A stretch of 28,441 bases of DNA from Guyanagaster necrorhizus (lineage: Eukaryota > Basidiomycota > Agaricomycetes > Agaricales > Physalacriaceae), in contig NW_025064968.1 in NCBI RefSeq assembly GCF_019112545.1, positions 1 to 28,441 on the forward strand, written 5' to 3'. This document shows, piece after piece, positions 21,201-28,441 of the stretch. The notes under the pieces were generated by a model. The model searched no databases. It was given only the letters and a program-made list of their open reading frames with translations, and had not been told where the DNA came from. The translations under genes were made by a program, and so were the position numbers. How positions within the stretch are numbered: position 1 is the stretch's first letter; each line of letters begins with the position of its first letter.

Positions 21201-21857
21201 AAGGGTTACCACCTCAACATCACCGTTCACTCTGAAAGGGATATCGCCTCCGCCCAGGCCCGAGATTTCGTGATCAACCTTGATGAACTCCATCAATTAC
21301 TGAAGGATGAAATTTCTGAAGCCCAGTCTCGCTACAAGACCCAAGCAGACAAGCACTGGATTCCGGCACCTCTGTTCACAGTGGGAGACAAGGTCTACCT
21401 CAGCTCCAAACATATCAAAACCATCCGCCCGACCAGAAAATTCTCGGAGAAATACCTTGGTCCTTTTAAAATCATAGCCCAACCTGGTACCCACTCTTTT
21501 ACCCTGAGGCTTCTGCTGGACCTCCGGTCCATTCACCCCATCTTCCATGTGTCACAATTGGAACCCATAGAAGAAAACACCATTCCTAACCGAATCCAAC
21601 CACCACCGCCTCCAGTCAAAGTTGATGGAGAAGAACATTTCAAAATAGCCCAAATCCTCGACTCTAAACTGGACCGCCAGTTCCGCTGCCCACTGCTGTA
21701 CAAAATCCAGTGGCTAGGATACGAAGGTACCAACGAAGAATTTGCTTGGTTATTGGCCTCCGAGTTCTCCGCCGATGAATTTATTGAAGAATTCCACCAC
21801 CGATACCTAGACAAACCAGGACTCTTGTCCAAAGTTATTCAAACATCCCATTCATAA
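18270..21857 (+). pseudogene. pol: Element B pol: protease end, RT, RNase H, integrase, chromodomain
   Basis: One frame from the gap to TAA 21855-21857. It starts with the end of the protease ([15 protein letters not shown]), so the protease active site is in the gap. A Ser/Pro-rich linker holds a 60-bp repeat. RT has YLDD at 19407-19418. RNase H has ETDASDYAI, DKELLAI and VTDHKNLEY. Integrase keeps DD35E (Asp 20766, Asp 20946, Glu 21054). A chromodomain (about 21625-21810; YKIQWLGYEGTNEEFAW) ends in EEFHHRYLDKPG. Stops are TAG 18450, TGA 19002, 19104, 19719, 20649, 20826 and 21057, and TAA 20970. Several lie where relatives have Arg (such as the LCIDYR and TERANQ motifs), fitting CGA to TGA. 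SDRSSEF replaces the usual SDRGSEF. Confidence 0.93.
18435..18602 (+). repeat. Tandem 60-bp repeat in the protease-RT linker of B
   Basis: Three units start at 18435, 18495 and 18555, each opening GGACTTCCGTGCCCA; the third is partial. A 60-bp period keeps the reading frame and encodes a 20-residue unit of the form GLPCPxxNSPxxSEPSSSxx. The first unit contains TAG (18450) where the second has CAG. Confidence 0.88.
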
Positions 21858-22034
21858 TACAGTGCTACTCTGGACACCATCATCGCCCCACCTTACCATT
21901 TCAATTCTAACCACTAATTACCACCGATCAATCACCCTTCCTACACTTTCAAAGTCAAAAAATTTTTTGCATTTACATTTTTTTCCACCACCAACATCCG
22001 ATGCCCTTTTCTATATACATTTTGTACAAAATAT
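21858..22034. other. Spacer between convergent pol and antisense gene of B
   Basis: 177 bases without a credible gene, ending at the stop codon of the minus-strand gene. It is T- and A-rich in 21955-22035 (runs of A and T). It must hold the 3' untranslated end of the antisense transcript, and perhaps its poly(A) signal; I see no exact AATAAA. Confidence 0.5.
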
Positions 22035-23435
22035 TTACAAAGAAGCGGAATCCGACGGGCCCACACCGGAACCCGAACTCTCCCCCCACTCCTTCAACTC
22101 CTCTATATCCTCGTCCAGCCTCTTCAACATCACCTCCTGAAGATCCTCCACCTTCTGATCCCTCTTATCCTTGAAAATCAGTCGGGCCTTCTTCCAGACC
22201 TCCACCTTGGACTCTGAAAACAGCTCTGAAGGAGATGACATATCATTGAAACTGTAGTCGTCTTGAAGACCTGCCACAGTATCGTGAACATCTGCTACCT
22301 CATCTGCCAACTCATCCACGCGATGCATCAACTTGCGTATCAATTGTGAAAGTTGGTGGAGACCGGCGGAGACCTCCACACTGCTGATCACCTCGCTCGT
22401 GGTGACCCCCTTGTTGAACGAACAGGCGGTTTTCTTGATCTTGCAGCAAGAGCAAGTCCACTCTCGACCAGCACCTTCGGTTACCAGGCATGCATAACAC
22501 TGGGCACCATCTTGACGACAGCGCACACAACTCCCTAAAAACAAAAAAGCTAAGTTGAGCCATGAAAGAAAACCAAGACACTTACTTTCACCATCTAACA
22601 ATTCCTCGCCCTCCACTGGTCCTGCCACTTCCAACTTTGCCCGCTTTTTGGGGCTAACAACCACCTCTGTCCCACTGCCATCCACTACGCTCCTCGACCT
22701 GAACTTGCATTTACAGCCTTTCTCTGCCAGACCCACTGCCCTTCTCTTCCCCTCCTGCACCCTCTTTCTCCCCTCCAGAGTCCCCTCAGATTCCTTGGAC
22801 TTATCATCCCCCTCAGTCCCCTTGTCCTGTTCATCATCGGATTCTGGAGGCATAGGGCGAGTCACCTTCTTGAAGCGAAGACCGGGGCCAGGACCAAACC
22901 GTTCTGCCAACATTCGACAAAGCCGAAAATCAATAGCCTCCGCAGGGGTCATTTGCAACCCATCCTCCGCAACCATCCCCTCTGGCTCTACCTCCTCAGC
23001 CTCAGCCCTCACCACTGACTCCACAGCCTCCCTCTCCTCAGCTTCCCTCTAAGCCGCCTCTTTCAATGCCTCCTCTGCCTCCTTAGCCTGCCTCTCTGCG
23101 GCCTGCCAAACCTCCTCCCTCTTCCTCTCCAACTCCTCCTTCTGCTCCTTTTTCCATGCCTCCCAGGCCACACGGTCCGCCTGGACCCTTTTCTCCTGCT
23201 CCTGCTCCCCTTGCTATTCCAAATGGCTCTCCACAGCCTCTGCATATTCTTCCTCCGTGGTTCGCCATTTCAGACGAAACAATTCCTTGGCCTCTTCAGG
23301 GCCATTGGGGGTGGATCCCCTCACCAAAGGCTTGGGAGTGCATGAGTGATGATATATGGCGAGCGACGACATAGGCGAAGATGGTGGTTTCAGATTAAGC
23401 TGAAAAAACTCCCACGGCCACCAACAATCTTCCAT
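22035..23435 (-). pseudogene. Antisense gene in element B: Zn2Cys6-like, heptad-rich protein, with intron
   Basis: Minus strand, from ATG 23435 (or ATG 23372) to TAA 22037-22035, about 450 codons after splicing. One frame runs throughout, broken by two TAG codons (23216-23214 and 23051-23049). Order of parts: a Trp-rich start; a Glu/Lys/Ala-rich helix likely to coil (about 23210-23000); an acidic region; basic nuclear-signal-like patches (GRKRVQEGKRR, SPKKRAKLE); a cysteine cluster (22529-22422); a heptad-like Leu/Val helix; a charged C-terminal helix. The cysteines fit CX2CX6C-X14-CX2CX6C, the pattern of fungal Zn(II)2Cys6 DNA-binding clusters with a slightly long middle spacer. It resembles no gag, pol or env. 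Role unknown; DNA or chromatin binding is an inference. The two stops make this copy a probable pseudogene, unless they are sequencing or allele differences. Confidence 0.75.
22535..22585 (-). other. 51-nt spliceosomal intron in the antisense gene
   Basis: On the minus strand the intron begins GTAAGT (22585-22580), has a branch-like CTCAAC about 20 bases before the end, a T-rich tract, and ends TTTTTAG (22535). Splicing joins GAAA to GGAGTTGT and puts Arg-Ser before the first cysteine of the cluster, replacing a 17-residue hydrophobic stretch unlike its surroundings. The length is typical of fungal introns. It is a multiple of three and stop-free, so it is easy to mistake for coding sequence. 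Confidence 0.85.
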
Positions 23436-23482
23436 GTGGCCCCACCAGCCATCAGGATCTGCGCTCTTGAGGGCAAGAATGC

Positions 23483-23495
23483 TAAGAGGGGGATA
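23483..23495 (+). other. Polypurine tract of element B
   Basis: AAGAGGGGGA and two further bases lie just before TGTTATG at 23497. This is the expected primer site for plus-strand DNA synthesis. Confidence 0.75.
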
Positions 23496-23496
23496 C

Positions 23497-23988
23497 TGTT
23501 ATGCACATGCCGCCGGCCTCCGTGTCACCTCAACCAACCACAAATCCAATCACACCACCCACCGGACTCTGACCGCTTCCCATTACCTACTAATTTCATT
23601 TCACCAGTATCATTTCACATCCGTATTTCACATTGTAATATCTAGACCCCAAACTCAGTAACGAATACTGACACCAGAACCCAATGGAACCCAACTCGGA
23701 ATTAGCTACCATTAGTATATAAAGCCATATACATCATCGTAGCTACTCAGTTTGAATATCAACTTGGATAAGCCATCTACACTTCATACTCACTCCTCCC
23801 TATCTCATCTGTCGGATTCCACTCCGAAGGATACTCCTGTTCACTTCTCTGACAGAACTCCGTTCTGTCCATCCAGATCCTTGGGCTCCGACTCAAGGGT
23901 GACATTGCCAATAGCTTCGTCAATGCCCACGCACTCCACCAGACTCCGCACATGCACTCAAGCCCACTCGATTGGCACGTTCCTAACA
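23497..23988 (+). repeat. Element B 3' LTR, 492 bp
   Basis: TGTTATGCAC start, TCCTAACA end, TATATAAA at 23716-23723. Same length as the 5' LTR, with no indel. About 37 substitutions, all transitions. The antisense gene starts 61 bases to the left of this LTR, so its promoter would lie in that gap or in the LTR read backwards. Confidence 0.95.
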
Positions 23989-23993
23989 ATGTG
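23989..23993. repeat. Target-site duplication of element B, right copy ATGTG
   Basis: Pairs with 15945-15949. After it the gag of R3 resumes with CTCAAAACC. Confidence 0.93.
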
Positions 23994-26357
23994 CTCAAAA
24001 CCTTCCTGAGTACAGGCAGGAGCAGGTGTGCATTGACAATAAGATCATGAGAGAGAATACCCTCTTCAGGCAGTACCTCTAGGCATGAGCAGCAGAGGAG
24101 CATTGAAGAAATGAGGAGGGTAGTCAGACTACCACAGCCATTGGAACAACCACCTCCAACTTTCTATTCTGAGAACCAGCCACTCCTATCACTGAGTCTG
24201 ACCCCTGGACAGATCCTGTCAGGAATGAGGTTCTGAGTCACCTGTTATTGTATAGGACCGATACTATTGCAACTACAGATAAAATCTCTATACAAGAAGA
24301 TGGAATATCAGAGGACAGAGAAACTATCAGCAGAGATAATGAGAGTATCGACCCTACCAGTGATCCCAAGAAGTTCCTTGATGGGAACTTCGCAGCTCTA
24401 TTCCTCAACCTGAAGTTTTACAGAAACTTCCACTGGTATTGCAGAGCAATGGCACCAACAACAACAAGTATCAAGGAGCTGCCAGAGCAGCCTGAGCAGT
24501 CTGCTCCTTGACTTGGATCCGATAATGCCAGTCCCAGTATACAGCCCTAGCCCAGCTGCTCTAGAGGTCTTCGACCCATGTGACAGTTCTCTCCTAGAGA
24601 AAGAGGAGATGACCAATGTGGACAATGAGGATAAAGGGGAGGATCCTGATCAGAAAGTCGAGGATCCTCTCTCTGAGTGAAAGGCAGGATTTAAGCCTCT
24701 AACAGGGGAGAAGTTGTGACAGAAAAAGTATAAAGTGTGAGAAGAGGAATTCATTTGGTTGTACTAGGAGCAGGTAGTCAAGTTGTGGAGGAATGACCAC
24801 TGGTTAAGGTCATCCATAGGACAAAGGTATGCCTCCACCAATTCTATTGAGCAGGAGGAAATTTTACAATATGCAGCCACTGAGTAGGCCATTTTTAATT
24901 TTAATCAAAGATATTTACACTATCAGATGGGACTACTATCACCATACAAGCCAAAGTATGGCAGAAGAATAGCACCAATGCCATGGATGCCAAGTGTGAT
25001 GCCACTCAAATCAGCATACATGATGCTATCGATCTGATCAGCAGTGACACAATACTTCTTTGCCATGTCAGCTATTTGCAGCTCAGCATCTTGGCTTTTC
25101 CAATATTGACCTAAGCTAAGTAGCCATTTCCCAAACTCATGGAGGTTTCTGGTTTGGCAACCATTTGCTAGACAACCACCATCTGATAAAGCTGAAGGCA
25201 GTGGAGCAGCCTCTGCAGCTTCAGAAGGAGATGACTCAGACACCACAGCCCAAGGCTGGACCATCTAGAATGGGTGAATCATGCACAAGAAGCTTCTACC
25301 ACCAGAAAGCCCTATTGCTGATGATGGATCCCTCCATTCATTCCTTGGCCCACCAGAAGGATGGGCAGACCCATCTGGAGACATATCTCTGAACTCAATG
25401 CCTCCTATTACCACCGGGACACAAATTCTAAAGATCACACTGACCTTGGTGTGAGATCCACTCCCCTTTAAAGGGGCCTCAGACAACATTGATCGATTCT
25501 TTACAGACTGTGATCAATATTTTCAAGTTTTTGCCTTGTACTTCCTACTCGACATGTACAAGGTGATGTATGCTTCAACTTATCTGAAAGATAAGGCAAA
25601 GGTATGATGGGTGCTTCTTGCCCCTGCCTTCTGGTTGACCACATGACAACATCATCGATATCTCTCATAGCCAGTATTCAAACAAATGATCCAAGACAAG
25701 TTCATGGATCCAGCTATCCAAGAAGTCCACAAACAAAAGATGAAGGACTACAAGATAGGTGACAAGATGGCCACTGATTACTTCAATGAGTTGGAGTGAC
25801 TTGGAAAGCTTGCTGAGGTACAAAAGGATGTAGCTGATATCAGACAAATGGTTGAATATATGAAACGAGGACTACCATCCTTCTATCTCAAGACCATCTC
25901 CAACCTTGGTCATAGTATTCTGGTTGGGTACAAGAAATGGAAGGCCAGGATTATCATCATGTGGCATGAATGACAGCAGCAGAAGGTGGAATCATCCACC
26001 CTATCATAGGATGGACACCAAACTCAGAGACAGAGCTGGAAGCCCTCTACCTCCCAGGCAATCACATCATTCAGACCCGGTGGCTCAGCCCCAACTTCTC
26101 AATACACCAAGAAGCAAACTGGTATGAATACAACATATACTAGAATGGGTAAGCTGATGGACATGGATCGTCTCAAGAAGGGAGGGAAGTGTTTCAATTG
26201 TGGCCAGAAGGGCCACATGGCATGAAACTGTCTTCTGAAGAAGAACAAGTGCATCTAAGAAGATATTTGGACACAGATTGCCAAGTTGATGAAGAAGGAA
26301 CAGGACCTCGACTAAGATGACAAGGCCAAAGAGGTAAAAGATGGGGCTGAGCAGTGA
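23994..26357 (+). pseudogene. gag: R3 gag, second part (downstream of element B)
   Basis: Continues R3 gag to TGA 26355-26357. 24248-24511 is open and matches R1 gag near 600-790 in one frame (RTDTI, then FLDGNFAALFLN against FLGSRVARQFLN). The +1 frame matches the IAEQW / IAENW motif of R1 and R2, so both frames leave traces here. R3 has LWRND at 24785-24799, where R1 has TAG TGA. The gag core (FKGASDNIDRF) is near 25465. The zinc knuckle (CFNCGQKGHMA, then stop, then NC) at 26190-26231 has TGA inside it. Stops of all three kinds occur. Confidence 0.85.
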
Positions 26358-28441
26358 GTGATTCTGCTGACTCAGCCAAAGATACAAATAACAGGTTACA
26401 GACTGCTAGACAGACTGACATTTTATCCTCTGTAGTACCACCCCCTATGTCTAAATTATGCATGCATTCGAATATACCTGACTCTGTTATTCACCATTAT
26501 GAACTGCCTAAGGAACTGACTCCAATGACTCAAACACTGATGAAGGGCCAAAGAGAGGCAGAGAGCCCCAAAGGTGTGTCATCATCAAAAGTTTATCAAG
26601 CCAAATATATGAAACAGACTCAATCACCTTCAGGCCAAATAGGGGTAGAGAACTCCACTGATTGGCTAAAGCTATTTGACACTGAATGGACTTCGCAGGC
26701 CATCAGAGATGTAAAGGATGAAGTGGTGGCAAAGGCAGTACTCAAGAATTGGGTATACAAGACCTGAGCTGAAGAAGTGATCGATGAAGTGATCACTGGA
26801 ATACAGGCTGCAGAATGATGCCAAGCCTTAGAATGGCTCAACAAATTATATGAACCATGAAAATTCATCCAATGATCCAAGTCCTCAGGATAAGACCTAT
26901 TAGCCAAGGCCCAGATCGAGACATTGATGTCTTGATCTACCTATGCAGTCATCACCTTGATTGACAGTGGCTGTACAGGGAGTTTCATCAATCAGACTTT
27001 TGTCAACAAGCACCAACTGTCCACTCAGGCAACAGTGACACCTATCCCAGTCTATAATGCAGATGGGACAAAGAACTAAGCTGAATCAATCACTGAATAT
27101 GTAGAGCTTAGGCTCACTATTGGTGATCATTTGGAATAAATTGACCTAGCAGTAACTGACCTAGGAACTAAGGAAGTATTCCTTGGTCATGATTGGTTAA
27201 TCAGACATAATCTGCTAATCAATTGGAAGACTGGACACATCATTTTTGCTCAATGCTATTGCTGGAAGATTCCATTTGAACTACCAGATGAAGATTCTGA
27301 GGATCAGTGGAATAAAGAGATAGAAGACAGCAAAACAATTCTCACTATTGATTTACAAAGGGCCATTAGCATTTGAGCAATACACCATGCTAATGATTTA
27401 GTGGCAAAGGCCAATGCTAGGAAGGAGGAAAGGACATTCAAGGAGATGGTATCTGAATAGGCATGCAACTATTGGGATTTATTTGAAAAAGAAAGTTTCA
27501 ATGAACTACCTGAAGCAAAGCTCTGGGACCATACCATTGAACTAATTCCCAACTTGAATGCCAACCTAGATTACAAGTGTTATCCACTGAACAATAATGA
27601 ACAACAGAAGCTAGACAAGTTCCTTGAGGAGAACTTATCTAGTGGAAGGATCTGACTATCAAAGTCACTGATGGCATCATCCTTCTTTTTCATTAAAAAG
27701 AAGAATGGGAAACTTTGACCGGTACAAGATTATCAGAAGCTTAATGAGATGACAATCAAGAACTGTTATCCACTTCTCTTAATTGTGGAGTTAATGGACA
27801 AACTCCAAGGTGCCAAGTACTACACCAAGCTGGACATTCAGTGGGGGTACAACAATGTGTGCATCAAAAAAGGCAATGAGTGGAAGGCCACTTTTTGAAC
27901 CAACTGTGGTTTGTTTGAACTGACAGTTATGTTCTTTGGACTCACCAACTCACCAGCAACCTTTCAGTGGATGATGAATAACATCTTTAGAGATCTCATT
28001 GCCACAGGGAAGGTAATAATCTACTTGGATGATATACTCATAATGTCCAAAACAAAGGAGGAACATTGAAGGATAGTATGACAGATACTATCCCTGATGA
28101 GGAAGCATTGACTCTTCCTCAAGGCCAAGAAGTGTGAGTTTGAGGTATTGGAAACTGAATACCTTGTAGTCATTATCAGTGAAAGAAGCATCAGGATGGA
28201 CCCTGTTAAAGTGGCAGAAATAACTGAATGGCCAGAACCAACAAAGAAGAAGGAACTGCAATCTTTTCTTGGATTCACCAACTTCTACCAATGATTTATC
28301 CAGGATTACAGCAAAATAGTCCAACCTATGATGCAATTAATCAGGAATTCCTCATGGACTTGAAGAATTTCTCAATAGGCAGCATTTAATGATCTTAAAT
28401 GCTGACTAGCTGAAGATGTCATCCTGGCTATACCAAGTCAG
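26354..28441 (+). pseudogene. pol: R3 pol: protease and RT, runs off the window
   Basis: The frame opens with GTGAGT overlapping the gag stop, as in R1, and is open to TGA 26765. The protease keeps DSG (Asp 26963-26965, then AGT GGC), unlike R1 (DSS) and R2 (NSG). RT keeps the first aspartate (KLDIQWGYNN) and YLDD (28022-28033). The body contains TGA, TAA and TAG, for example TGA at 28067 and 28079. The sequence ends before the RNase H catalytic residues. The active-site residues have survived although the frame has not, which makes the loss of the frame look mutational and not selective. Confidence 0.9.

Larger units (their letters stand above)
15950..23988 (+). mobile_element. Element B: complete Ty3/gypsy chromovirus with antisense gene
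   Basis: Two 492-bp LTRs (15950-16441, 23497-23988) with TGTTA/TAACA ends, a 5-bp target duplication, gag, pol with chromodomain, a polypurine tract, and an extra minus-strand gene between pol and the 3' LTR. It belongs to a different family from R1-R5: its LTR shares only the terminal bases and its Pol differs throughout. Part of gag and protease is lost in a gap of Ns. The LTRs differ at about 37 sites, all transitions, so it is not fresh, although many CpGs remain. Confidence 0.96.
14607..28441 (+). mobile_element. R3: gypsy chromovirus split by element B, 3' end off window
   Basis: A plus-strand element with 5' LTR 14607-15125, leader, gag from 15368, then an 8-kb interruption by element B (15950-23993 including one target copy). 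Gag resumes at 23994 and pol runs to the window edge in RT/RNase H. Removing B and one ATGTG joins the two gag parts without loss. R3 is inserted into R4 (junction 14606/14607). CpG is very low and stops are many. Confidence 0.9.

Noticed and set aside
22535..22585. Hydrophobic 17-residue segment in the antisense protein as a membrane anchor
   Set aside because: Its borders are exact GTAAGT and TAG splice signals with a branch-like site, and removing it restores the cysteine cluster; it is an intron.
1..28441. Classical ascomycete RIP (CpA-directed)
   Set aside because: The clearest changes sit at CpG and not mainly at CpA, so CpG methylation decay or a CpG-directed process fits better. A dinucleotide tally would be needed to decide.

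Overview
The window contains no ordinary host gene. It is a stack of LTR retrotransposons of the Ty3/gypsy (Metaviridae) type, most of them carrying a C-terminal chromodomain (chromoviruses). The host is most likely a fungus and probably a basidiomycete. That is an inference from the style of the chromoviruses, a 51-nt spliceosomal intron of typical fungal form, and heavy decay at CpG sites as expected of methylated fungal repeats. I see no rRNA, tRNA, CRISPR array or bacterial operon structure.

Layout, left to right. (R1, +) 1-7079: a CpG-rich gag-pol with its 3' LTR, whose 5' end lies off the window. (R5, -) 7080-8181: 5' LTR, leader and start of gag of an element in reverse orientation. 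(R2, +) 8182-12871: a badly decayed gag to integrase body. (R4, -) 12872-14606: the 3' end of pol and the 3' LTR of a reverse-orientation element. (R3, +) 14607-15949 and 23994-28441: one element split in two. (B, +) 15950-23988: a complete element of a second family, with both 492-bp LTRs and a 5-bp target duplication (ATGTG), sitting inside the gag of R3. An assembly gap of Ns covers 17655-18269.

The breakpoints read as nesting. B lies in R3, R3 in R4, R4 in R2, R5 in R2, and R1 in R5. Each junction falls exactly on an LTR end (TGTTA...TAACA). The order of insertion is partly readable from CpG content: R1 and B keep many CpGs, while R2, R3, R4 and R5 have almost none. The R5 and R3 5' ends form a 1,102-bp inverted repeat with a single mismatch.

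All coding regions of the elements are broken by point lesions, largely C-to-T or G-to-A transitions (CGA to TGA, TGG to TGA or TAG, CAG to TAG). The pol of R1 is still one continuous frame interrupted only by TGA codons, and it keeps its RT, RNase H and DD35E integrase residues. B keeps its RT, RNase H and integrase residues in the same way.

The most unusual item is an antisense gene inside B, between pol and the 3' LTR (22035-23435, minus strand). It has a clean 51-nt intron, a Zn(II)2Cys6-like cysteine cluster that becomes correct on splicing, an adjoining heptad-rich segment and basic nuclear-signal-like patches. It looks like a passenger or regulatory gene of the element, not like gag or pol.
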